Shown in pieces: positions 36,308-47,438 of a stretch of 64,000 bases of DNA. This stretch comes from Phyto melanocephala (lineage: Eukaryota; Arthropoda; Insecta; Diptera; Rhinophoridae). The position numbers and the translations under genes are program-made. How positions within the stretch are numbered: position 1 is the first letter of the stretch; each line of letters begins with the position of its first letter. The notes under the pieces were generated by a model, which was not told where the DNA came from, did not search any database, and was given only the letters and a program-made list of their open reading frames with translations. The stretch spans positions 47,336,412 to 47,400,411 of the forward strand of contig OW799234.1 of the NCBI GenBank assembly GCA_941918925.1. The letters run 5' to 3'.

Positions 36308-38477
36308 TAAATTAATTTTTTATTTAATAAATAACTTAATCTTTAAAAAACACTTAAGTATATAAATTCACTTTTAAAAAACTGTTAACTTAAAAAGAAA
36401 TTAAATTTTGGCAACAATACCGCAGATATACCATACATATTTAATTTATTTTTAATCAAAAACTGTTAATAAATTATATGGCAGCACTATATTGTCAGAA
36501 AAAGTTTAAAAAGAAACAAAAAGACACATATACCTTTAGTTCAATTCGTACATATAGTTTATTTTGTTGTATAGTTCAACAACTGAACTTAGAGCATAAT
36601 TGAATTAAAAGATTGAACTAGGTCATTTAGATTAATCAACTGATTCGTTCATTTGAACTAGGTCTTTGATAAACTAGACTTAAGCCACTTTAACTAGCAT
36701 TTTCTCTAAAGAGCTTATTTTTGCACGATAGATATGTAGTGAAAATTGGTGAATATTGCGTCGCGTTTGTTCGTTTCTTGTCGCTTCGTTGATAATTTTT
36801 ACTCTCCGCCAAACACACGCAATGAAAATATATGATACTCGTATAATTATGATTAAAACTTATAATAACAATTACAAATTATCGGTATTAAGTTTAATTA
36901 AATTATTATGTAAATATCATAATATGGCTACAAATGAAATAGATTATCACTGTTCTTTTCTAAATTGTCCTATGGTATTACTTATATTGATTGTATTTAC
37001 CTTCTGATTCACAACTTTGTATACCAATATTTTATTAACATTTTATCGTTTATGTTTACCATTTCTTTAAATTTTTGTTTAATTTATATATACTGTTTTC
37101 ACATGCTTATCAAACTTTTAAAATAACAAAAAATTTATTCAACAAAAACAAGAACAACATATGGTAAAAAGATATCATAGGCTGCTTGATTTCACCTATA
37201 CTGTGCTTTCGTCTAACATACATATTAAGTTTTGTATATTTTTGTAGCTTCAAATTATTTTAAATATAATGTTATTATTACAACATTTTTTTTTTGTTAC
37301 AACAATTTTCTATATAATACTAGTTTTAAAAGGCAGCCATATCGAAGTTTTAATAAAAAGTAAATTCAAACAAACACTTGATTATCGTCACAAAATATAT
37401 GATAAGACATAAATAACTGCAACTTATTTTCTATGACCAAAAACTGTTGTAGAGAATAAAATATGATTGTCGTGATCATGTCGTAATCATGGTCTTTCAG
37501 TGGGAATGTGTAATCACTAAACGGATTTCTTTAAATGTATGACATTTGAACACTAAAAATTAAATTTTTTCTTAGAACATATTAGTTAACTTATTTAAAT
37601 GTATGTAAATATTTTTTATGTAGGGTTAACAGACAAAAAAATGATCTTTAAATAGTGAGGTTGTCATGCCCAAAATTCTAATTTCAATTCTATTGCCCAT
37701 GAACAGAAAGCCTAATGCACTAGTTAATTAAATTATAATTCACGTTAACAATAAAGAGTTGTTTCGACAAAACAAAAGAAAAATAATTTTATATTTGTCA
37801 TTGTGTTCAAATTATGTTGATACGATTAGACAAATAATCTATAAATTTAATAGTCGTTGGTGTATTAAAATGAAAAATAAGTAAAAATTTAAAACAAATA
37901 AAATTTTCAAATAATAATGTTAAATATTTAATTAAATTGTAAGTGATTGTATATAAGATAACTGCATGTAAACAAGTTTTTAAATAAACACTTGCTTAGA
38001 ACTAATAGACTTTGTTCTTTATTTAAATAATCAACTTTGAAATATAGAACACTTTCTTTAGACAAGTGCAATTTTATTACAATATGATGTAAAGGTATAT
38101 AAATACATAGAAAAGTATGCTCCATTCATTAGTTAAATATTTTTCAACAATTTCGAAGAAGGGCAGCAATACAAAGATAGGCGAGAGATTTCACTTTATT
38201 ATTACGAGTCAATAGAAATATATTATATCAAGTTTTTGTGAGTAATGGTATATATATTCATTACAAAATTAACATTTTTATAAAATAATTATAATTAAAA
38301 ATCTAAATATAGAGTATGAACCGTATGAGAAAATTGGTATTGATATTTCCTATCACATTTAGTTCAAATATTCCTTTTTTCGATCACGTAACGTGCATTT
38401 TTTGTTTCAGATAATTGTTGGGATTTCGCCGGTACTTGAGAAATTATTGAATATAAAATCAAAATAACGAAATTCTT
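36308..38477. other. Intergenic, AT-rich, no gene seen
   Basis: About 2.2 kb without a supported gene. Open frames at 36756-37007 and 37928-38125 are AT-driven and show no domain. Words such as TTGAACTAGGTC recur at 36620-36680. Confidence 0.5.
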
Positions 38478-39638
38478 TTTATACCGTTCACCTGTGATGC
38501 CAAGGATATACATATATAGCTTTTTCATTACGTTTGTAATTGCTACAATATTAATTTCCGTCCCCATAAAGCCCATTACTAGGGAAGTCAATTAAATAAT
38601 GTCCAACTGTCCGTGTGCTAGTAGAAATCAACATGTCGCCAGACAACTTTCTGAGATATGAGTAAATAAACACGACTGTCTCTGTTTTTCCCCATATTTT
38701 CAACGTACAAACCAAACAAATTAATTGCCACTATTTATATAATATACACAATATACCTCTATAGATATTCGTAAAATTGTGGACAAATCTGTCAGTAATC
38801 GGAAAAGTTATATTAAAAAATTATTTTGACAATTATTTATATATTTTGATATAAGTATTATAAAAATATAAATTTCTCAAGCTCCTTAATAGTTCCTGGG
38901 CACTATAAAGACGCTAGATCACAAGTGCTAGGCTCGAAAATTATTACTGAAAAAAAAACAAAGAGTATGAAACTTATTGAGGTAAAAACATTGAAATACA
39001 ATTGCTTCGTGGCTTTTCCTATCTTTCCATCTTCTAGATAACTGACAGAGTAAATATGGGGTCTTGACTATCGTAGATTAAAAAAATGTTTAAAATCTAT
39101 ACTACAAAATGGCGTTAAATAAATTTATAAATTGATCGATTGATAACGATCGTCCCATAACTTTCTGAAATATGAGCAAATGAACACGTCTGCCTCTGTC
39201 TTTTCCCAAATTTTGCCAAAACAACTAAAATTTTTTAAAGTAAGGGTAATTTATAGAGACTGATGATACTATTTATAATTACGATATACCTTTAAGTAGA
39301 GATATTCTTGATTGATTTTGAATAAATCGATGATTAACCGACAAAGTTATAGGGAAAGAATTTTGTAAAATATATACATATATTTTTTAATATGTTAAGT
39401 TATTAAAGTTTCTGATTATTAATATTTAAAGATGTTACAGACACCTGAATAAAAGCTAAAGTCCCGAAAATTACTTCTAAGAAAATCTGACAAATCAATT
39501 TAAAACTAACTCAGATAAATGCACAAAAATACAAAAGATTCAATGTTATTCCTAAAATTTACAAACAAAAAACGATTTTTTTTCAACATGAAGGAACGAT
39601 GTAGGTATTAAAAGCAAGAGTTTTACTAGCAAAACATA

Positions 39639-40044
39639 CACACAGAAAAAAATCGCAATGTAAAATTAACATGAAAAAATGTTAATTTTAAGTCATTGTA
39701 AATTTTTGCAAAAAAATAACAAAAAAAATTTTATATTTACGTTGTTTCATATAAAATTAACAGTTAAACATGTTAATTTAAAATTGTTAACGTAAAAATG
39801 AAATTGTGCACATTAGTTTTAACCTTTTCCAAGGTAAAAATAACATTGGCTCATGTTAAATTTTTAAAATTAAATTTTTGTAGTAAAAATCAAAGTTTTT
39901 CAAGTAAAATTAACATTGGTTCATTTAAAAACAACATTAACCACTGTAAAATCAACACTACAATCAAATAAAAATAACAACTAAGAAGTGTAAAAATAAC
40001 ATGAAAAATGTAAAAATTAAATGAATTCATGTAAATAAATAAAA
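39639..40044. repeat. Left terminal and subterminal repeats of the 10.2-kb transposon
   Basis: After the CACACAGAAAAAAATC terminus, the motif TTAACATG and its complement CATGTTAA recur several times in about 400 bp, spaced irregularly among poly-A and poly-T. The same words fill 49480-49861. Clustered short motifs at both ends are usual for transposase binding sites; that role here is inference. Confidence 0.6.
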
Positions 40045-43000
40045 AACAAGTAAGAGCACTATATTCGGCTGTGCCGAATCTTTTATACCCACCACCAATT
40101 TTGTGTACATTTAAAGCACAATATTTATTATTTTGTTAATCGCTATGGAATAATCTCTTTATAATAAAATATGTATCACTTTCTTTGTAGAGGGTGGTTA
40201 AATTTTAAGGGCCCATGTTGAAGGTGAACCACACCTAAACTTCAACTTTTTTCATTTGACATTTCTCAATCTCAGACTAACTCAATTTGAACCGTGGAAA
40301 GATACGCAATCGATAGACGCTTTTAAATATTAAAGATTTTTATAAAAATGGGCGTTCAAATCAAAAAACATTTTGTGCACTTCGTGATTATTTTGGTCAA
40401 CAAAATCGTTCGAATTCGTCCACCATCGTGAGAATTGTAAAAAATATTTAAATGTCTGCAAAGCAGGTCTGTATGAAATGTGAAAGCATCTGTGAATGCC
40501 ATCTTAGTTCGTTGAATAGGAAACATTGCTGTTTTTCACGATAACGTGGCAAAAGAGCAAGCAACCTCGACTCATCATCGTGCCCAACAATTGAGCATCA
40601 ACAGAGTCATTGAAAATATGAACTATCGGATCGAAGTGTGCCGCCTAGGTTGGGGGGCTATTCGGCCGATATTTTGTTCCATACATAATTGAAGCATACA
40701 AATATTATCATTATAAAAATGAATGATAATAATTTCATAATAATTTTATTCAAAATCAACATAGTCCCTTAAAATTAAACCACCCATTATAACTTCGGTA
40801 TGCTAGTAAAATGTTTTCGTAAATTTAGTCTTTCAATGAAAGTGGCCGTTAAAATACGCGTGTCAATAAAGTTTCTGCTAGTAAACATAACTTAGATATT
40901 TCAATATAGTCCTTTAGTATTCCAAAATCGTTATTCATAGAGAAATTACATGAATTTAAGAGGCAAGTTTTATCTACGAAATAGTGCTAATTTATTTTTG
41001 TTATCTTATGTTCTCCTGAAGTTATGTTCTATTAAAAATGGGAATTTAGGAAAATTTTGACCTAAGTAAAAAAAATTATCCCTAAACATTATAAACAATT
41101 TATTTTAATGTACTGAGAATGTATATTTTGAATCACCGTATGATAATAATATAAAAATATGTATCACTTTCTTTGTAGAGGGTGGTTAAATTGTAAAGGT
41201 CACAGGGTGATTCAAAATATACATTCTCAGCATTTTTCTAAAACGGGAAATTTATTAGTAAGATTTTAATTTTTAAACTTCTATAACATTTTGTTTTTAA
41301 AAGATTTTCAAACGAAATAAGTTTTGTATAATTTTAAAATTTGTTAGCCATTAGTACATGAAAATAAATTGTTTATAATGTTTAGAGATATTTTTTTTTA
41401 CTTAGGTCAAAATTTTCCTAAATTCCCATTTTTAATAGAGCATAACTTCAGGAGAACATAAGCATAAGTTGTTAGCGTGCCATTTAGTAGTTGGTAGTAG
41501 AGTCATCTATCATATCACCTTTATCTTATATTTAGCTACAGTACAATAAATGGCGCAGTGTAAAATGAATAAATGCTAATGAATATGACTAATATATTTT
41601 TATAAAAATTTAAAGAAAAAAATGGGCGTGGCACATTTATCTTCCGTTATAATGAAGACTTTGACTAAAAAGCCATGTTTGCAAAATTTCAGAATCGTAC
41701 ATATAGTTTTGTCAGTTTTATTACGTTTTAAATTTCAAATATACACTGTGCGGTATAAATTTTCGTACATTTTTATAATTCATAGATTATAATTCATAGA
41801 TTTAAGCGATTTTCAGTTATATTCTTTTGACTCGATAAATATATATTCGAAGTTTCATGACTCTACGTTTATGCGTCTGGACACAATTCAATTTTATTCG
41901 ATGTGCGAAGGAAACGGTTTTTTCGACCTAGTCTTGCTTTACGAGCTATAGCTCTCTTCCTAATATTCCGATTTAGCCCACCACCATTTTTTTGGTGGCG
42001 GGTATAATTATTTCTAAACATTATAAACAATTTATTTTCATGTACTAATGGCTAACAAATTTTAAAATTATACAAAACTAGAAGCTAAAAAATCAAAATC
42101 TTACTAATAAATTTCCCGTTTTAGTAAAATACTTTAAATTTTTATTTTGAATCACCCTGTTCTCGGTAATATATGTATGTGAAATAAAGTTTCAATTTTT
42201 TCGCTCACGAGGTACACTAGTGTCTACATTCGAATGAAAAAATTAGTTTTGGCCACCTTCTCGTAGAATGGTCCACTGTGCGGCGGCCATTTCGCCGATA
42301 TTTTATTTCATACATAATTAAACCATACAAATATTATCATTATAAAAAGATATGATAATAATTTCCTAAATAATTTGTGTTTTATTTAAAATCACCAAAA
42401 TCGACCCTAAAATTTAGCCACCTTTTACAAAAGAGTAGATAGATAAAAATATAATTTAGTTAAAAAATGTATTTTAAATATTCAAATACATATTTTAAAT
42501 CTACTGATGCACATTTTTAGGATGTTATCAAAAATATTACTAGAGTCATCTAGTGTTCTACGTGATATTTAGCAAAGACATCATCCTCATTGTTTGCAAA
42601 ATGTAGTGGCGCCTTCAACAGATGTTGCCGTCTGGAATGAATAAATGCTAATGAAAATGACTAATATATTTTTATAAAAATTTAAAGAAAAAAATGGGCG
42701 TGGCACATTTATCTTCCGTTATAATGAAGACTTTGACTAAAAAGCCATGTTTGCAAAATTTCAGAATCGTACATATAGTTTTGTCAGTTTTATTACGTTT
42801 TAAATTTCAAATATACACTGTGCGGTATAAATTTTCGTACATTTTGATCTATAACTCCTTTTCTAATGCAGAGATTTAAGCAATGTTTGGGGAGAAATAT
42901 TCTTTTGACTCGAGAAAAATATATACGAAGTTTCATGACTCTACGTTTATGCGTCTGGACACAATTCCATTTTATTCGATGTTAGCAGGACACGGTTTTT

Positions 43001-43302
43001 TTGACCTATTTTTGCTTTACGAGCTATAACTCTCTTTCTAATATTCCGATTTTGCCCATTTTCAATACCAAACAAACCTAGTCTATAAGAAAGATTCTGG
43101 CAAAATTCGAGCCTTCTAGCTTTTTCGGTGCGACCTCTATCGTGCTTTCAACAGACGGACGGACATAGCTAGATCGTCATCAAATCAAACCCCGATTCAG
43201 AATATATATAATTTATGGGGTCTAAAATGTGTATTTCGATGTGTTACAAACGGAATGACAAAATGAATATACCCCACCATTTTTTTGGTGGCGGGTATAA
43301 AA
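40045..43302 (+). repeat. Composite of DINE-1-like copies nested in the transposon
   Basis: Begins ACAAGTAAGAGCACTATATT with palindrome ATTCGGCTGTGCCGAAT. GGTGGCGGGTATAA occurs twice, at about 42006 and 43302, so at least two copies or a partial duplication are present. A TIR element (41203-42159) is mixed in, and 41560-41800 is repeated nearly exactly at 42640-42860. Open frame 42694-42879 is repeat sequence. Confidence 0.7.
41203..42159. mobile_element. TIR element with CAGGGTGATTCAAAAT ends, containing DINE-like sequence
   Basis: Left end CAGGGTGATTCAAAATATAC and right end (reverse complement) CAGGGTGATTCAAAATAAAA are inverted. After each, the sequences read toward CGGGAAATTTATTAGTAAG in both arms. 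DINE-like sequence (about 41500-42006) fills the centre. A partial inverted copy lies at 40965-41145 and another fragment at 29344. No coding region; the superfamily is uncertain. Confidence 0.55.
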
Positions 43303-45419
43303 ACAAAAAGTGCCGCTTGTTCTAGAACAAAAAAAAAACAAACATTCTTATTGTGTGGTTAACAAAGTGAACAAATTTTATTCTTAAAAGTGTAATAATG
43401 GCTTACAATAATAACATAAATTTAGAAAATTTAGTGCAAAACCTTGGCTCTCTAGGAGAAACTATTAATTTCGAGAGCAACGTAGACGGAAATTCAATTT
43501 TAAATATTCCGGTGGCACAACATCAAACCTCCCAATTAGACGAGTTGTTGAAAACTTTTGATTTAAGTGAAGTTAAGCCTTATTTGACAAGTAAGTATAT
43601 TTTAATTTTTTTTTGTTTATTTCTCTAACAAAAACTAAATTATTGCTAAGGAGCTGAAATTACATTTGAAAGCCTTAAATACTTATCAAAAGAGGACATA
43701 AAGGAAGCTATACCACCCATTGGCCTTCGTGCTTGTTTCCGAGAAAAACTATTTATTTGGAGGAAAAGTGAGGTGAAGACAGATATTTAAATAATGTATT
43801 AATTTATTTTTGGCTAAATTTTCAATAATTTTTCTACAGTATGGCATTGATGACGATACCTTGTCTGAAACGATTGCCAATAAAGTAGTTTCTTGGTTAC
43901 AAAATCAATCTACTGTTAGCACAGCAAACACTCCGACTTCATCTTTTTGCACATCAGATGGGAGTTCCAAGCTATCTAAGGTAATTTAAAAGTTCAAGTT
44001 TTTGCTTACCATTATCAATCATTATTATTTTTTTCAGAGCCTTAAACTTATTTTAAAAAACAGCCTTAAAAGGAATGCTGTAACAAGTTTTTATGAAAAA
44101 AATTGTCAATTAACCGACTCGTTTCGTGGAGATTTAATAAATATTATATTGGAAGACATTTTTTATCGTGATGTTAAATTGTCCCCAAAAGATTTGCCAG
44201 CAATAGTAGATGAAATAATAGAAAACTTTTCTTGTGAAGTAAGAGTACGTATATAATATTTTCTAATTAACTACACACATTTTTTAAATATTACATATAA
44301 TCTTTCAGGAATACTACTTTATACCAAGAGGTAAGAAAGCGAGTCCTGCTGGTAAACTTTGGGACAAATATGTAAACCAAAGGGCAAAGCGTATGCGTTC
44401 ATCAGTAAAAATCCAAAATTGTGCAAAAGAATCAGATACGATTTCCCATAAAGATTGTTCTGAATTTGATGAATCAGTTTTGCTAGCCTTAAAAGCTTCT
44501 CTCTCAAGGGAGTTTTCTAACTGGGAAGAAGTAAAAGATAAGTGGCAAAGGACTTTTTTACGTAGACAAAGGAACTGAAGACATCTAAAAGTAATTATGA
44601 GTTTCTTAGCAATTGGCCACTTTATAAAAACAGCAAATCTGATCAGTTTTGGTTAACTGACCGAAGTAAGTATTGTAGCATTACTTTATTTTTATTCATT
44701 GCTAATTTAATTGATAACCCTTTTTACTAGGCTCTTAAGATTGTATACATGCTATTCTACTAAATGCAGTAATTCTACCAACGCACAGAGGAGTATTTGG
44801 CCTGAAAAGCTGACCAAAATTATTAAACGTGTTTTTTAAGTTAAAAGTTCTAGTTTTTTTATAGTTTTAGGTATAGTATGATATAGGAAACCTAGTAGCA
44901 GATTTTGAAAAAATTACACTGCGCAACAAAAGTACACTGCGCAACAAAAAAAAATTTTGTCTACCCTAGATATAAAAGTATGTGGACTATATGGACTCAT
45001 GCTCTCAATTCAAATCTGTTTTCCGTTTTTCTCTAGTACGTAAGGATTTCCTTTTAAAGGCGTGGCATATTTCACCCCCGAAATCGTTGGGTTGCCTAAA
45101 ATATTTTGTAATAACAGGAGGATTTTAATAACAGGAGGATTAAAAGATGCACCAGAAAATTCTCCTTAAACTAACGAAACCCATTTCTTTTCTATCTATT
45201 ACTATTTCGGAGTTATTAAAAATTTAATGGCGAAAAAAACAAATTTTCCTGCAAAATTCGTCAAATTTTTTGTTTTCAAAATACAATAAAAAAAAATTAA
45301 AAAATCAAAAAGTTTAAATTTTTAAGATTTTTTCAAAAGCCACATTCCCAAGGAATAAAAGACGGTATAGATAGTAAAACTCAATTAACAAATGTTGATT
45401 TTAAAGGTTTAATCTGCTG

Positions 45420-46168
45420 AAAACCCTTTTCAAGGTATATACATAAACGTGTTGCTGTGTGGTCGAGAAGAGCTTGGAGCTTCACTTCCGCTAATGGTTA
45501 AGTAACGGTTATGGCATCTTCATGGATAACATTTTTTTTTGCATTTTTAGTAATGAATAACATGGATACACATTTTTATTGGCATTGTATAAATTTCATA
45601 TTGCCTTTTCGTGAGCTCTGCATTTACAAAGAGTGCTAAAGCTCCTTCCGCTGAAAGTTTATTCACAGTGTTGACTTCAGAAGTTGTTAATGTAACTTGC
45701 GAATTCTTGCTTTTCTTGGGGATCTCGTTATATCCATTATTAATTTAGCCGCATCATTATGTCCTGCTGCTCTTTGACTCATGGATGCAGTAAATGTGAT
45801 CTTCTCTGTTGTTAATTGGTGACGAACATCTTCCGTTTTTCTCCGATTTGTTCTTTCATTAGCTTCATTAAATTCTTTTCGTGGTCGCCCTGAAGACGAA
45901 CTGTCAAATACTGGTATTGTTACAGTTCCTTTCAGCCATTTAGCGTTTGTGCTTAAAAAGCGGTCCCCTTTTCGTTGTGCCAAAATCTTTTAAAACAATT
46001 TTTGAAATTTTTTAAACACTGCTTCAGTAATAATATGTCACCATCCCCTTGACATTTTGAAATTTCGCTCAATTTTCTGACCAAAAAATTCAATTTCTCG
46101 TCAATGGTTCCAGCATTAGATTTAATCACTATTTGGAATAGCTGTAATCTTGTGTAAACTTGTTCCAT
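45420..46168 (-). pseudogene. Transib transposase remnant (RAG1 core relative)
   Basis: Two overlapping minus-strand frames (45953-46168 and 45687-45983) plus a third below them read as the N-terminal half of a Transib transposase. The order is FKRFWHNEK, SSGRPRKEFNEANERTNRRK, ITFTASMSQRAAGHNDAAKL, SAEGALALFVNAELTKRQYE, KKCYP, and AEVKLQALLDHTATRL. Frames break near 45965, after 45690 and around 45520. The catalytic DDE region downstream is absent. Transib transposases share ancestry with RAG1. The assignment rests on these blocks and the 5-bp target duplication. Confidence 0.75.
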
Positions 46169-46730
46169 GTAGACTCTAGAAGTTACAAAACGGTTTTGAT
46201 AAAGATTGTGTGCAATAACCCTTTATAAGTATTTTCAAGCGCAAGCTCTTATGCGTTAATTGGATGGTAGCCTGATATCTGCGTGCCCATAAATTTTTAT
46301 GTATGTACCTGTATTTATATTTTGTAAACTTATTTTAGTGATAAATGCTTGTAATAGTTATTCTTTTTAGGTGCCTATATTTATTTTTTTAACAAATAAT
46401 ATTTTGTAGAGCAGGTATATAAAAATATCCTTTATGGGGATGTGTGGGACATTCCCTTATAACTATTATCGATAATAAGTAATTTTTCAAATTTATAATA
46501 TAGGCACATATTAACATTGTAAAGTGTTTAAAGTGATGTGAATAGCAGTTGAAATCAATAATTCAAAATACATAAAACTTAATGACGATATAAATGTATA
46601 AGAAAAAGTGCCTGATGAGCAAAAATAGAAAAAATGTGAAAATTTAAAAAAATCGTCAAAAAAATTGGCGCAAACTTGCGCACACTTTTTTTTTGTTTCT
46701 AAAATTAGAGATTCCAAATTTTTTTGTGGT

Positions 46731-46776
46731 GTCAAACCAAAGACAATAGACTATAGTCTATTGTCTTTGGTCAAAC
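46731..46776. repeat. 32-bp perfect palindrome between 7-bp direct repeats
   Basis: The palindrome fills 46738-46769 with arms CAAAGACAATAGACTA and its exact complement, no loop. The heptamer GTCAAAC lies directly on each side (46731-46737 and 46770-46776). It sits inside the Transib insert. It looks like a minimal inverted-repeat insert with a 7-bp target duplication, or a fill-in product. Confidence 0.75.
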
Positions 46777-47438
46777 ATAATTCGTAGAGATGCTAACCTC
46801 ACTTTTAAAAACCTCATATAAAATCTCATATAACTTTCTTCCTGACTTTAGCAGGGTCTCAGAGCTACAAATCGCAACTTAAAGTCTTCAAAATTTACAA
46901 TATAATGTAGAATATTGTTGTCTGTCGAGCTGCGTACTTAGTTCTTAAGATTTCCTAAAATTCAGTTTTGCCTTTTTGGCCAGCTTTTCAGGTCAAATAC
47001 TCCTCTGTGCAACGGCACGATTTTCAGATAAAATTGGAAAAAACTCGAGGAAAATTTCTATAGCAGATGCTATCGAAGGCTTTATTGTACATCTTATTTC
47101 AATAAATAATTATGAAAAGGTAATATCTGAACTTCGTGAAAAGTATTACAATAGTGGCTTGACTGTTCAGCCTCTCTTAATAGTTGTAGGCCACAGTATA
47201 TATAATCTTGAGAAATTTTATGTCTATTTTGATAATACACTTTTAAAATTTGGATCGTTTTTACAATGCTTAGATACTTGCTTTAAAATTATTCACACAC
47301 TATCTTCGGAATACCCAAAATGTTGTCAAGGTCCATGGCTTTTTATACAAGAGTACTTTTATGAAATAAAACTAGCCATAAATTTCCAAGCATTTGCGCT
47401 TTACTTAACTTTTTAAATTTAAAATAATTATATACAAA

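Larger units (their letters stand above)
44784..47009 (-). mobile_element. Transib transposon, internally deleted
   Basis: The terminal inverted repeats are about 36 bp with two mismatches: CACAGAGGAGTATTTGGCCT at the left, CACAGAGGAGTATTTGACCT at the right on the other strand. The target CAACG is duplicated (44779-44783 and 47010-47014). A 5-bp duplication and CAC-starting ends are the Transib pattern, and the internal protein remnant agrees. Removing the insert restores the reading of the host SAM gene across the junction. At 2,226 bp it is too short for a full element. Confidence 0.85.
43398..47416 (+). pseudogene. SAM-domain (SAMD3-like) transposon protein, interrupted
   Basis: Exons reconstructed from splice sites: 43398-43590, 43651-43772, 43840-43980, 44038-44238, 44309-44665 and 44731 to 47416, with GT...AG at each junction and frame kept through the first four junctions. 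A SAM domain spans about residues 48-105 (DELLKTFDLSEVKPYL in exon 1, then YLSKEDIKEAIPPIGLRACF in exon 2). Later come FIPRGKKASPAGKLWDKY, FLSNWPLY and a conserved C-terminal block (DAIEGFIVHL ... IVVGHS ... YPKCCQGPWLFIQEYF). It resembles proteins annotated as sterile alpha motif domain-containing protein 3-like; that is recall, not a search. Damage: a one-base shift near the T6 run at about 44553, and a Transib insertion between 44783 and 47010 that splits the last exon. SAM domains mediate protein-protein contacts; its enzymatic role is unknown. Confidence 0.75.

Noticed and set aside
36756..37007. Frame with a signal-peptide-like start (MRRVCSFLVASLIIF)
   Set aside because: The remainder is AT-driven low-information sequence with no conserved pattern, so coding is not supported.
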